Below are positions 26,113 through 39,173 of a stretch of DNA of 64,000 nt, piece by piece. The translations under genes and the position numbers were made by a program. Numbering within the stretch: the first letter of the stretch is position 1; every line of letters starts with the position of its first letter. The DNA lies in assembly GCA_023238725.1 (NCBI GenBank), contig CM041531.1, positions 7,663,113-7,727,112 of the forward strand, written 5' to 3'. Under the pieces are notes generated by a model. It did no database searches and had not been told where the DNA came from. It saw only the letters and a list, made by a program, of their open reading frames with translations. Origin of the DNA: Scortum barcoo (lineage: Eukaryota > Chordata > Actinopteri > Centrarchiformes > Terapontidae).

Positions 26113-28440
26113 TATAATCTGCACTGCTTCCATCTCAATCTTACTTGATCATCACACACTCTCCTTAAACAGACCAACAGAAACAACATGGAGGACAGTA
26201 TGGACACAATATGTATGGTCTGCAACTTATATAAAACATATAAATTGTCACAGAAATAAGAGACAGACTGCAAAGATTAACATCCAAGAAGCTGGAACTA
26301 CCGATTGCATGAATTTTGTATTTGATAAATAATCAAACAACATATGAATGATCAAAATCACAAATATAAATTGCTGCTCTTTCTTCACGCTCATAATAAA
26401 ATCCTATACTCTACAAATCAACCAACCAACCAACTCATGTCTTTTATGGTGAGAGCTGACTGGACCTTGAACATTTACAGAGTTCGCTTTGACAGGTTCA
26501 TACAATGATGTCAAGACCCATCCAGCTCAGTGGCTTCATGTGTAGGCTTCCCTCCCCGCTGCTGAGAGCTGGTGAGGCCAGCTCCAAGTTACATCACTCC
26601 CTTTCGCTCAACCTGATAAAACTGCCCTGGGAGTAAATCAGTCCAGCCCACTAGGACCGTGGCCCGGTGCGTACACACTGTGACAGCAGACAAAAAGAGG
26701 TTTCACAGTTTTACAGTTGAAAAGTAGCCCACAAACGTTTCACATCACATTCGCGTAAAGATCTCCCGGATATCGGCATTGGTCAAAGCTTGTGCCACAA
26801 CACACCACCTATGCACGTGAAAACACTCAGCCAACGTTATTGTTAGGAAAAGTTCAGCTGTCACAACTACTTTGAATACGCACGCTCGTTTGACAGCGCA
26901 GCACAACAGGGAACAAAGTGTGTTGGAAATAGTACTGCAAATTGTCCTCGCTGTCACGTCAGGTTGACGCTAATGAGCACGTCCGAACAAATAGAAAAGC
27001 GTCTCCGTTCTGATCGAAGCCACGGCCACGTCACCGTCGACTGCGGCGGCCCAGAGCAAGACTAACATTCTCAGATGCATCTCAATTGAGTCACTGATGC
27101 AGCCCTAACCCATTTCCAAATGAGCGTCTGGCAAGACCCTCCTTGTCAAGGCAGATAGGATGACTGCGCTGAGTCGTGTGGACAAATGGTGAGGGCGTTG
27201 AGCTGCGAACAGAATGAAAATGACCAAGAGAGACAGAGGGAGATACCGAGAGAGAGACAGAGATGGAAGGAGGCATCGCACTGGCTTATGAGGCTCCCAC
27301 ACACTTAATGTCTCCATCCATGTTGTTGTTTTTTTTTTCTTTTTTTTGTGTAGGTTTTTGCAAGGATGAATCTGGAATAAATCACCATGTGACCTACATC
27401 TGAGCACCCAGGCTTAGGGAAAATTAAATAGATATCACTAGGTGGCTGCTCCCATCCACTTGTTCCAAATTACAGTCATTTAATAGGCTGCCGCTCTTTC
27501 AGGGAGGCTCCTGCTTAACTGTCGAGTAAAAGGACGTGATTGTTTGTGTGCGTGTGGCTGCCGGGAAACGTGTGTGTTTCTGGCAGATTGCAGTACTCCT
27601 CGTGGGTTTGAAGGCTGCAGAAGAATCGAAACATGAAATCTAATTCATCCTCGGATGTCAAAATGAAGACAGTTGGCGGCTTCTTTTAATTTTAAAAGTG
27701 AAAAAGCTCCATTAAAGGAAATATTACTTGACAACATTTCTCCTTTTGATTTGATGTCTTTTCTAAACTCTCAAGTGAACTGACCTTTTCCTGTTTTAAA
27801 ATCAAACTCACATGAAACCCAAGAACGAGATTTATAAAGTTTATGAAGCTGACTCAAAAGCAAGTCAAGAACAAAGACATAACACAACTTTCAGACTAAC
27901 TTGTCCCAAAAATATTGCAGCATTTGACCCACTGGTCCGCAGTTTATAATGTTTAACAGATACTCGGAAAGAAACTTGCATGACAGCACTGACAGAGGCA
28001 CGCTGAGCCTCAGCCTGCAGCATCTGAGCTGGGCATTCTCATTTTAGGACCAATGAATTATCATAATGAGCCGCCCATGGATGTCGATGTGTATGTATGA
28101 CAAACATGCTGCTTCAAGCTTCCCTGAGGCGCTGGGTACATATATACACTGCATGCCTTCGTGTGAGTCCCCTTTACTGCTGACTGACTGATTCGGTGCA
28201 ATGCTCACTCCTAGAAAGTCATTTTCTCGCTCAACATGGGGGAGGAGGCTGCGCTCTAAAGACCCAACAACCAACGACAAATTGCACATGAATATATGGA
28301 AAAGCTATTTCAAAAATGGGGTTGGATATTATGTTGGAAGAGCCAAGTTGTTTTTAGAGCTGCTGCGTTTGAGGGTGGGGCAGGAAGCTGGTGGTCATAG
28401 AGGGGAACATAGAATTAAAAAGTGGATCAGTCGGGATCCT

Positions 28441-28622
28441 CATAGTCTATTTATTTAATGCCCATATCAGATCACTGCAGGATGGACCTTTGTTGCACGC
28501 CATACCCGCCCCCTGGATCTGTTTCTGTCTATCTGTCATAGTCTTTCTATTTATTTAATGCCCATATCAGATCACTGCAGGCTGGACCTTTGTCATGTCC
28601 AAATGCACGCCATACCCGCCCC
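28441..28622. repeat. Two-copy tandem duplication, period about 101 bp
   Basis: TATTTATTTAATGCCCATATC through TGGACCTTTGT and GCACGCCATACCCGCC appears at 28446-28513 and again at 28547-28621. The second copy has CATGTCCAAA inserted. High similarity suggests a recent event. It directly abuts the AT dinucleotide tract. Confidence 0.85.
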
Positions 28623-28663
28623 CCTCTCAAATCTGTCAATCTGTTTCCAAAGAAAATGTCACA

Positions 28664-28820
28664 CATATATACATATGTCTTTCGTGTGTGTGTCCAAAGT
28701 ATATATATATACATATATATATATACATATATATACATATATATATATACAAATGTATATAATATATATATATATATGCAAAAGTCAACCATGTTCACAC
28801 ATATACACATATATATATAC

Positions 28821-28871
<51 letters not shown>
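28664..28871. repeat. Compound (TA)n / (TACA)n microsatellite
   Basis: About 200 bp of alternating TA with TACA and GTGTG interruptions, including an unbroken TA run near 28831-28870. Prone to cruciform formation and length change. Open frames drawn through it on both strands are artefacts of the repeat. Confidence 0.95.
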
Positions 28872-28873
<2 letters not shown>

Positions 28874-30306
28874 TTACTGGAGATAAAACATGTAACAGAA
28901 AAAATTTAATACACCCTGCTTTAAATCATCAATTTCGACTGCAAAATTATGTAAAGCAATAACATGATTATATCCTACAAACATATGACTCCAGTGATAA
29001 ATTATATCACTACTAATAATGTCGATAAATTATAACAGAAAATAAAAGTTTTCATATTAGACATTTTGACATGTTACAGTGTGCTTCAGTTTCAGCATCC
29101 TGATTTTTTGCTTGCCGGCTCACTGTCGTATTAGCTAGGTACAATACAATTAAAGTGCAAATTTGAATCAAATTTCAAGAAAACTGGTAAAACAAACTGT
29201 GAATTAAGGCACATTTTCATCCGCTAGCATTATGAGACTCATCAAGATGAACAGCTGGTGGCGCTAATTCATCAAATCACTGCAGAAGATGAGAGCGTAA
29301 TTAAATGAGTGCATGAGTCAAACTACAAATGGTTAAAATCATGTGTCTGTGTCTGTGTATTTCCACTGCACTTTGTCATATTTAGCTTTTATCAATAAAA
29401 CAAATTGTCCATCTCAGCCATGAATCCATTTTTTCCTGCAATATCTGAAGACTTTTTTTGAATTTGTGGCATTTCAATTCAGGTTCTTTCATGGAGAAAT
29501 TAAAGATCCATAAAACAGGTGGCTGTGCTGTGAAAAAGGCTTATTATCACCCAACTCTATTATGTCAGACCAACAAACAGCTATAATACTACAGCTGTTT
29601 AATACAGCATTTAGACTTTTGGTTTACATGTTGTCAAGTCCATCCTGTTAATATAAAAGAATTACTGGCAGCCATAACTGCCATAACAGTAAGTAAGTGT
29701 TCTTTACTTAATGGTTTAAATGCAAGAGACAGTGGATAAAATCTACATGTGCATGTGCTCGTTGTTTTAAGACAGTTTTAAAACCCTGATCCTTGAGAGT
29801 TTAATTTAAAACTGGGTGCAGAGGGGAAAAGGTCAGACGACTCGCTCGTATGTGCCAATCAAGATCGATCAAGACCCCGTTGGCCACGCTCTTCCTGTCT
29901 CTCCTCTGTAAAAGCACAGTGCCTTCATCGCTGCCAGCTCAGAGGAGGAAGGTCTACTTTAGGAAGCGAACACGAACAGTAGAGTGAGCAGGAACAGGAA
30001 TCTGTGCAGAAAGCGAGAGTGACTGACAGAGTGACAAAAAGTGGGCAACACAGACCCGCCGTGTGCAACCTCCTGAAAGCAGCTTTTCACCGCTCTCAGA
30101 CTGTCCAAGCAGTGTGTCTAAAACACCAGTATTGGCTTTAATATGGCTGCTGTTGTTTGGATGCAGCCTGAAGTTCAAATCCAGAGTACAGTTTTGGACC
30201 TCAGAAATGAGAGGAAATTGAATTTGGGGAAACTGTGATCATGTTTCCACAGAGCTTCCAAACACGAGCCTGCCGCTAGATCCAAATATACAACACTCAC
30301 TCACTC

Positions 30307-30311
<5 letters not shown>

Positions 30312-30371
<60 letters not shown>
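30312..30371. repeat. Compound (TC)19(CA)11 microsatellite
   Basis: A (TC)n tract to about 30349 joined directly to (CA)n to 30371, then a T-run. The only long compound dinucleotide outside the cd151 gene. Confidence 0.95.
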
Positions 30372-31772
30372 TTATGTTTTTTTTTCCTTTCCACATTACT
30401 CTCACTCACACGCACACACTTTCCTCTGAGCTGCATGCAGTCAGAGCCGGCGGCTTTCCACTCCCCCCAACCCCTCCCTCCCCAGCTAGTAAAGCGACAG
30501 GGAGAGCAAACAAGCGACACATGTGCACATGTGAGCGTGGATCCTCCCTGGCTGCACACACTGACTGGCTTCGCACACAGTCACATGGGAACGAGGGCTT
30601 CCAATCAGATGGCGAGCAAGAATGACTGCGACTCCATTAAAGTCAGGATAAACAGGATACAGGAGGTGTTGTTGTAGGTTTGAGGCACTTTAACAACAAG
30701 TTAATGGGATGTGAACAAAGTCTGACACATTGGGGAACCCCGAGCTGACCTACAAAGTGGCAAGGACTTTGCTAGTGCTGAACAATTTCTCCTGTTAAAG
30801 TTAAGTTATATAGATTTTTTCGTCCCTGCCATCGTACCCGTAGGATTTGCGACCAAGTTGCAAAAATGATGGTCGTGCCAGCTGTGGATCATTACCAGAA
30901 CTGAAACAGTTGGTCTAATTTGTCCACCAAATACAATAAAGTGTTTTAAAAAATGATAACTTTTGAATTTAAATCGATCCTTCAAAATGGTGAAAGCAAT
31001 GATTTATATCGCAAAATAAGTTTTGATGATGATGAATTCATTATTTAAGTCAAATATTCTTCTTAAGATTTAATCAGGTTTACATATTTGTACAAGAAAT
31101 ATACTTGGGTTTTCATAAAAATACAATTTCAGGATGCCGCTGTGACATCTACAAACTAAATGCCGGCATTTTCTGCATTTTATACACTGGCTTAATCCAA
31201 AAAATGATCAATATTTAAGACATTAGCTAATTATGGAGTAAGGTGCAGCTCAACCTCCACACAGTTTGTTGTAGGTGGTTTGGGTGGCTGACCAATCATA
31301 ATAAAGCATTCAGTAGAGCCTCAGTAAAATCTATAGATTTGATGAAGATTCAGTGATTGTGAAAAGGTCTTTTATTTTCTTCTGGTTCAAAAACAAAAAA
31401 GAACAATCTGAGAGAGAGAATAACTCATAATGACCTTTTGGAAACGATACTCTTTGAAGCTATCTGCCACCTCCATAATCCTCAACAGAGCAAAGTCAGA
31501 ATGCAATTGTGAATAAAAGGAACTGAGCCCGCACCCACACACACACACACACACATATACATACATGTCCTTTTCCACTCCCTCAGTTATATAACCTTAA
31601 TGCAAGAGACAGCTTGACTAAGACATCATGGGCCCATCTTGTGATCGCCGTTTACTTCGGCATGCTGGGGAATTCATTCATTCATTACCATGTTGAGCTG
31701 ATGACCTGTGTGTCAAGAGAGATGAATCATGTGGAAAAGAAGCACTGGCCCGGGAGAGGACCAGTGTTGGTA

Positions 31773-31794
31773 TGTGTGTGTGTGTGTGTGTGTG
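31773..31794. repeat. (GT)11 microsatellite
   Basis: Uninterrupted GT. A matching (CA)n lies 220 bp to the left at 31536-31555, so the two could pair as inverted tracts. Confidence 0.9.
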
Positions 31795-32548
31795 AACAGA
31801 CAGGAGATCTTGCTGCCCGTCTCCCTTTCTGCCTGCTGTTTTAAATAAAGTAAATCCCCTTAACACAAACACACTTACACCCCGTCTCTGCTTTTGCATT
31901 CATATTTTCGACCACTGCGACCTGCAAGCCGAGGTTCACATGACGGGCAAAGACAGCCACAACAGAGGAGGAAGGAGAGGAAGGTGAGCAGTGAGGAAGC
32001 CCTTTGCACGTGATAAATGTGGTCAAACTGACTCCAGCAAAGAGACTAATCTAGTGAAGCTTATTTATCAAGCTGCCGTAATTCAGTTTTGATATATTTA
32101 AGCGAACAAGATAAACCTCCCTCCAAAATAAGACCTTATATCCATTATGAATATTCATGAAAACATTTCTATTTAATCTGATTTTAATCACTTTTCAGTT
32201 TATTTTGGCTCAATCAACACAGAATTTTCCCTCCATCATAAGTTTGGAGAAATATAATGAAATTAAGTGGGCATAGCTTAAAGCCACTGTTATTATTAGA
32301 TAACAAATGTCATTTTTAAGAATCAGCTCCTGTCCATTTTAAATAGTTTTCAGATAAAACAACATTATCAAACCAAATTTAACAACAAAGCTAATCGTGG
32401 TCAGCAGACAGCATCTTGCGGATCAGCTGAATAGTGGGAGTACGAGCTCGACTAACCCCATTGATTATGTGACCCCTCGCCTCGCAGGCTGTCCATCAAG
32501 GGGTGGTTACGGAGAGGCTTGCTCTGTTGTACCCTCCCCGTCATGATG

Positions 32549-32575
32549 CACACACACACACACACACACACACAC
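32549..32575. repeat. (CA)13 microsatellite
   Basis: 27 bases of CA followed by CCACACACAGAGG. Confidence 0.9.
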
Positions 32576-33392
32576 CCACACACAGAGGGAGCAACAGGCG
32601 TTCAAGGTTGTGCCTGGCAGATGTGCGCAGTGAAATGCAGGGTTCCCAGAGGCCTTTGGTGCAGCATGCAGGCGACCGCCGCCGACAGCCGGGCGTAGAG
32701 CCGACGGTGACAAATAGTAGTGGACTTTTTTTATGCCCCAGCAGCTCGCAACCCCCAACCTCCAACACAAAACCCCCCTTAACTGTAAAAGCACTCTTTA
32801 TGACACAGTCTCAATTTAACACTGATCCCTCTCTATCAACTAAATAAGCCAACTAAACCAACAGCAATAAGATGGCTATTTCTGTTAAGTCCTCATAGTT
32901 ATTTTTCATTCCTGCCACTGGTACCGATTTTCTCATCAGATAAAGCAGTGATGGGTTTCGCTCTGGCTGAATTCAAATTGCTTCGGATGCTAACTGAAGG
33001 TTAATCTCCGAAGATTTTGTCCGCTCTCCTCCTGGTGATGTAGCCTCCTTGCAACAGGGGATGAAGCAAAGGGAACACGTAACATAACATGAGGTGAAAC
33101 ACTACCGCCAGTGTCCACAGGGGCCGCCAAAATCAACACAAAATGAAAAGTTTCATGGAGCTGCTTTAAGTTTAATTTTGAGTTTGACGCCATCAGACTA
33201 TAGGAGGTATCTACAAACTAACATGGATCAACTTAAACTCAACAATCCACACATCAACTCAATAATTATGAATGTATACAGATTCATATATTAGAAGCAG
33301 CTATAAATAATCTCAATGGGAAACATCTTTAGAGGTGAAATGCAACATGCACATTAATGCAGCTGTAATATCACTATTTTAATAAAATATAA

Positions 33393-33507
33393 CAGGTGAG
33401 TTGAAGAGCGACTCTGTTGCATTAAAATCCTTGCTAAAAACTGTGCGCCACTTACGATTTTTCCAGGAAAGTTGCTATAAACACCCAGGTTGTAATACTG
33501 CAAAGCT
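33393..33507. repeat. Dispersed repeat, copy A
   Basis: Resembles 43661-43764 in the same orientation. Shared blocks include GAAGAGCGAC, GCATTAAAATC, GATTTTTCCA, CACC(T)GGGT/CAGGT and TAATACTGCAAA. Divergence is substantial with small indels. It lies directly left of another repeat tail at 33580-33672. Confidence 0.55.
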
Positions 33508-33574
33508 GCCGGCTTTCATCTACAGGCTCAAGGACCACCATCTCGGCTTATTTGGAGATAAATAGTGATTGAAC

Positions 33575-33672
33575 ACTGAAATTATACCTTTACCTACATT
33601 TGGCTGATAATACTTAATATCAGTGTATTCGCACTTTTACTTAAATAAATGATCTGAATACTTCTTCCACCA
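33575..33672. repeat. Teleost interspersed repeat end
   Basis: Contains GCTGATAATACTT, GCACTTTTACTTAAATAA and ATGATCTGAATACTTCTTCC, a signature I recognise as the end of a very abundant fish repeat whose copies end in ...TACTTCTTCCACCA. Family name and length are not claimed. More decayed relatives may lie at 34840-35200 and 36600-36960. Confidence 0.5.
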
Positions 33673-33998
33673 ACAGAAACCTCACAGTGTTTCGATAAGA
33701 AACAGCAACAACCAGGGAGGGATGTATTACAGAACCACCACAACCCATAACACTCTCAGTACTCAGTATTTATGAGTACTCATATTTCACAACAGCATGA
33801 AAACCTTGTAAACACACCAAATGTGCCAAACAGGAGCCGAAAGACATTAGCCACTACAAGAAATGGAAATAATGTATAACTGCATGGCATAAAAGGAGAA
33901 GTTAGCCAACAGATGCAGGAACCTTTATTAATTATATTTGCGAGCAACCACAAGTAAAACATGTCAGAGACAGATTAGCGGGTTTCAGCAGGACTCAC

Positions 33999-34221
33999 CT
34001 TTGTGAAGAGTTTCTGGAGCTCCAAACTGCTGTCGGAGCAAGAAAATCTCCACCGCGGGCTTCAAATGGTGTTTGAGGACGATTAATATGAGGCAGAATA
34101 CCGGAGAGCTGGCCACAAACAGGATTATTCCCCCAAAAAACCCTCCTGAAGCGACAGTACCACAATGTTGACAGGCCCACTTGTTGTTATAAGAGCAGGG
34201 TCGGTTCAAACAGCCCGCCAT
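33999..34221 (-). CDS. Unrecognised candidate first coding exon
   Basis: An open frame starts at ATGGCGGGC in a TTTCAAAATGGCGGG context (a good start context that also resembles a YY1 site) and runs 74 codons to a consensus donor AAG|GTGAGT. The predicted piece begins MAGCLNRPCSYNNKWACQHC, has a hydrophobic segment about residues 27-50 and a basic stretch after it (LKHHLKP). Four cysteines (4, 9, 17, 20) precede the membrane segment. I do not recognise the protein, and no convincing second exon was found at lower coordinates. Repeat-derived sequence lies 330 bp away, so a transposon-derived open frame is a real alternative. Confidence 0.25.
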
Positions 34222-35916
34222 TTTGAAACACGGCCGTTATAGGTCACAGAATTTGAGTTTATCAAGGTGCATTAATGTATATTATAACTAAAACCAGATA
34301 CCTCACTCTCACTACATCACCTAGAGCTTAATAACCTTAAAAATTAAGTGATATTCATCCTTGTAATGAGACAAAGATTCAACACTGATAAAAAACTTGT
34401 ATGTTCTGTGATTCTGTTATTGAAACTTTGGGTCTTTGTTCTTTACTAGATTTTTTTGGGAATCGTTTCAAAATTGGATATCTGAAAAAGACCTTCAGTT
34501 TTCCAAAATTAGAATATAATGATAATACATTTGGAGTTAAAATGGAGGATTTAAAAGTGTGAAATGTTGTATAGTAGCCTGATTATTTTGGCTTCACATT
34601 TTATCCACAGATGGAGATTTATTAACGCCAGACCACCGATTTGAGCCTTCAAGAATGCACTACAATATATAAAAACCCAACAAGCATTGGACATTTATAA
34701 GAACATGCATAATTTGATTTCTGATTAGATCTCTGCCTTTATTTATTCATTTATTATGGTACCAACTTCATGTTGTAATGGCCAGATTCGGTTTATCTAA
34801 TTTAGGTTTTTTAAGCAAAGAGAAAAAGCTGAATATATTAATGTAAAAAATACTGTAAAAGTCCTGTCTTAAAAGTTTTAGTCGAGTAAAAGTCCGCTAT
34901 TATCTGCTTAATGGACCCTTCCGCAGAATAATATCATCCTTCATAATCAATTATATGTGACGTTATTGTTCATACTGATGCATCAGTGTGTAATGTGCGG
35001 AGGAGTCGTCCAACTAAGTTCATTTACTTGTCTGCTATACTAATTATAGGCCTTCTTCAGTATTTCTTCTACTTTATACTTCCACTCCACCACATTCCTG
35101 AGGGAAATGTTGCACCTTTGCTCCACTCCATTATTTTACAGATTCAGATTATTAATACAAAATATAAATCATGATATATTGTTGTAATAAAACTCTCCAT
35201 AAAGCTACTCAAAGCCGAGAAGCGCTGCAGATTCAGGTGATAATTCTCTGAAGGTTCTTCTTTCGCAATGTCTTTTGATAGTTCTGATAAAACTATTGAT
35301 TATATCTGCTTTAAGGAGGATTACATTACATTATATACATTAACGCATCGCTTCTTTTTCACTTCAAAAAGCACAGAGAGGCATGTTTGGTTCCTTCTAC
35401 TGGCTGTTTTTTCACAGTAACACAGAGTTCACGCTGTAGGTCTGTATTGCGCTGTATTGATCTGTGATCGAGCAGGCTTTAGATAATCGTCCTCACTGTC
35501 TGTGTGTGAGTGTGTTTGTGTCTGCACAGACTTTTACAGAGTCCATCTCGATAAAACAAAGAACAGAATTTCATAATCCCATTGCAATTACCTCCTGAAA
35601 AATAGAAAAACTCGTTGCGAGCAGGGAGAACGCCCCTGAACATTGACTTTATTATTGTGCCAATATAGTGGCACCCTGAGGGATCCTTAAATCACCGCTG
35701 CTCAGTCAGGAAAGTCAAAAAGAAAATATCTACAGTTGTGGGCTGTTATGCATATCTGCTGTATTTGAATAAAAGATGTTTAATAGCATCTCAGTGATCT
35801 TATCTATGTATTTAGCTGAATTAATTTACTGGCAGCATGGTTATGTTAAAGTGCTGCAAAAAACTATACAATGGGTCTATAAATATAAAATGGACGCCCT
35901 TCTCTTTGCCTCAAGC

Positions 35917-35949
35917 AACCCTAACCCTAACCCTTAACCCCCCCCCCCC
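35917..35949. repeat. Short telomere-like tract joined to poly-C
   Basis: AACCCTAACCCTAACCC followed by TTAACCC and a run of C. Two to three units of the telomere motif decaying into a C homopolymer. Confidence 0.75.
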
Positions 35950-36304
35950 TTCGAGCACCCAACGACTGCAGGTGCAAAGCTGCTATAACGACACAATAGC
36001 TAGTATTTTTGGGGGTCTGTGCTCTTGCCTTTAATGATGATTTTACCTGCATGAGCACATTTTCTGATTGAAAGTTAAAGATATTAAAAATATATATCTA
36101 CATCCACCGTCTCGCCCGCGGCCTAATCCAAGCATGTCGATAAGCATTTTATTATCCACTTTAGAAAATCTTTTAATGCACATCTAATGTCCCTGGTGGC
36201 TCTGATCAGGTGTGGCTGTGAGTCACTGACCCTCAACACTGCTGAGATGTTATCAATTAGATAAATGAAGTGCACCTGCAGCGTTTAAAATATTTTAAAC
36301 TATA

Positions 36305-36306
<2 letters not shown>

Positions 36307-36335
<29 letters not shown>
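36307..36335. repeat. (AC)14 microsatellite
   Basis: 29 bases of AC in AT-rich surroundings. Confidence 0.9.
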
Positions 36336-36337
<2 letters not shown>

Positions 36338-36599
36338 GAAGGTGCACTGAGTTATACCCGGTTATTATCACCGTAATAGTTTCAAACAATCTGTCATTTA
36401 AAAATACGCATCAAGTGTAGTAATAGTCATGATCATCACTGTCCTGTGAAAAACACGTAGCTCCAAAATGTCAACAAACAGCTTTGTTTTAAGATGTATG
36501 AGTGTGCATTTTATGATCCAGTGGGTTTTTTTAGGATTGTTTTTAGCAAAGAAGTAGAATTTTTCACGCTGTAAAGAGTATTTCATCTAAACTTTGTCT

Positions 36600-36960
36600 A
36601 TACAAGTAATAAAGTACATTCAATGCTACTTTAAGCTTTGATTTATCCTCATTTTAGACAAATATTGTCCTTTTTACTCCATTTATTATAAAACTATAGT
36701 TTTTTTTTTAAATTAAGCTTTTACATACAAAATATATAATCAGGAAATATAATACAGTGCATTGTTACAGGTTAAACAACCAAACAGAACTAAAAATTAG
36801 CTCCACCGTGACCAAGTACAACAAAATAATAAGTACTTTTACGTTTAAAACTTTAAATATGTTTTCTTGTCAGTACTTCTGCACTTTTACAGGACTTAAA
36901 AGTCAAATTTTTTGAATGCAGTAATAAAGTTTTTCTATAGTGTGGTAGCCTATTACAACT
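36600..36960. repeat. Decayed relative of the 33.6 kb repeat
   Basis: AT-rich stretch with AATAAGTACTTTTACG, AGTACTTCTGCACTTTTAC and TTGAATGCAGTAATAAAG, which resemble internal parts of the same abundant fish repeat family. Alignment by eye only; the limits are uncertain. Confidence 0.3.
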
Positions 36961-38818
36961 TAAAATAACCTGGATCAGACCACTGCTGATTAAAATCATG
37001 TCGTCTTTTTAATTCATTATGTATAAATCTGCTCATCAGATGTTCTGCAAAGAAATGAAAGTCTAAATTAGCGTTAGTGAAAGAAGTTGAAAACATATTC
37101 ATCCTCCTGTCAAGGTTTCAAATGGAAATCATATAAAACGATGTCTTCCTTTTAATCCATGGCTTTTTATGTTTCTGCAAAGAAGTAACAGCTTCATCTA
37201 ATATAATGAATTGATTAACTTCATCTGAGTGAAAGAAGTTGACAGTGAACAGCGGTTCACTTGGAAGTCAAAACAGCGTTGTCCCTCTAATCAAAAGAAC
37301 TTCATCAGATAGTGAGGTTGGTTATGATTTGAGTTCAAAATGGACACATGCGCCACATCTACAGCTGCAGCCCTGTTGCCTTCTCCCCCGGGGACACAAA
37401 CCCCCCCACCCCGCAAAACAGATCCACTCCAGCCCCCCTCGAGGAAGATCAAAAGCCAGCTGGTTAAACCACACTGGAGAGCGTCTGAGCACCTAAGGAC
37501 TCCGAACCTCCTCTGCCCGAATGGGATGTGACCCAGAAGAAGAAGAGGATGGAGAGCCAGATGTTGAGGCGCTATGCTTCAGGGAGCAAGTGAGGGCTGA
37601 AGTAAGCCTGAGCGAGCGAGTAAGTGACAGACGGAGTGACGTATGCAGTGTATGGCCCTGTATCTGTGTGCAGAGGGATAAGAGCCACATGTGAGCCTCT
37701 TGTCAGCACACAGGAGCTTTACCCTGATGTGCGCCCTTGTAGTCGCTTCCCCCAACAGATGCACCAGTGACATCTCCTAAAAGCTGGGAGGCAGCTCAGT
37801 GAGAGGTTTTATTTCACACAGCTCTTCAGTATTAGTCTGAGGGGAGCTTGAAAGCTACCGAGGCTCAAAGTCTCCCACTTCGCTGAGCCAGTCAGTCTCA
37901 AATTGGAGGAAATGTAAATGACTTACATAATCAGCACCCTCCCTACACACACGCAAAATAAAAAAATGTGGACTCAGCGCTTAATAACGCTGTTGATAAC
38001 TGTGTAAAAATAGCCAAATATAATCAGTCATGTTCAGCAAGTCAATTTACAGTTTGACCAAGTGAGCAGAGCGAAACTGACATTTTATGTGGCTTCTTCT
38101 GCTGCATAATGAGGCTCATCCCTGACCCGGAGTCATGATCATCATGTGGGTGAAGCAGAAGGTGCTACTGCGTATTAATCATACTGCATTAATCCATTTC
38201 TGCATGGTGTGGATTTTAATAAACTAACATCCATATTTTTGGTACGGAGAGCGTGACTATGCATACATTCTGCTTGTATATACGTGCACAGGTACACAAG
38301 GGAAGGCAGTAAAACAACCTCTTGGAAGCGAGTGGATTTATTTCACAATCATAGTGGATTTTTTTTTTTCTTCATGCTGGATTATTCTAATTAATTTCAA
38401 TTTCAGTTGGCAGCACTTGACCGCCAAGACAAAAGACTTTTTTTTTTTCCATTTTATTGAGACAGATTGGCCAAGAGTGTTGCTGCCATCTACAGACTCG
38501 AGATTACATTTGTTACGTCCCCCCTCTCCGCACACATACACAATGTAAACAGCCGAGGCCTCGAATGAAAATGAAATGGCCTGACACGTCTGTGCCTGCA
38601 GCAGAGACGTTGGGGATGCAGAGCATACATACAGATAAACATGAGAGCAGATTATGTTTAGACCTCATGTATTCACCTGTGGCGACGGCACTGGATAAGC
38701 TGGCTGAGAGTCACAGCGATGAAGGCTCACAGCTCTCATAAAATATTCTGCCTACAGAATTACCTCTGCTGCTTCTGTCAGTATCTCTTTTTATGTGGTG
38801 TACACACACTCAGATGTT

Positions 38819-39173
38819 CAGTGGTTCCCAACCTTTTTGGCATGTGACCTCTTGACACAATGTAATGTCTATTTGCGGCCCCTTGTCAAAGGTTGCATAC
38901 CTCTACCTGCTGTGACAAGTTAGTTGAAGAGGGTGTAAGATTTTTTTCTTTCTCAGATTAATTTATTTGAACTTTTAGCTGCCTCAGGAGCTATTTTTAA
39001 CCCCCCTCTAAACACCAGAGTAAGGTCTGAAATAATAAACCTAAGCATTGGAGACAATACTATTTCTTCTGTCCTATGCCATTAAACCATGCCATTAATC
39101 ATCACGACCTCTGAGATTTATCTTCCAACCATTTCGGGTGGTCCTAACCTACAGGTTGGGAACCACCACACTG
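38819..39173. mobile_element. hAT-type non-autonomous element
   Basis: Starts CAGTGGTTCCCAACCTTTTTGG and ends with the reverse complement, GGTTGGGAACCAC, with a four-base insertion before the final CTG. CAGTGGTTCCCAACC ends are characteristic of hAT non-autonomous elements in vertebrates. About 355 bp, no transposase. The flanking 8-bp target duplication is not clear, so exact ends may be a few bases off. Confidence 0.7.

Larger units (their letters stand above)
26115..33392. other. Intergenic, no gene recognised
   Basis: Contains the tandem duplication and TA tract near 28.4-28.9 kb and several CA/GT/TC tracts. The blocks 26650-27200 and 30420-30640 are GC-richer and non-repetitive but lack convincing open frames with splice sites. 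Confidence 0.65.
34222..38818. other. Intergenic, no gene recognised
   Basis: AT-rich, with decayed interspersed repeats (about 34840-35200 and 36600-36960), one AC tract and a telomere-like tract. The C-rich patch at 37360-37450 yields proline-rich open frames that I regard as compositional. Confidence 0.65.

Noticed and set aside
28547..28962. Tyrosine/isoleucine-rich open frames on both strands
   Set aside because: Translation of the TA/TACA repeat; purely compositional.
37340..37531. Proline-rich plus-strand frame
   Set aside because: Arises from C-rich low-complexity sequence; other frames are open as well.
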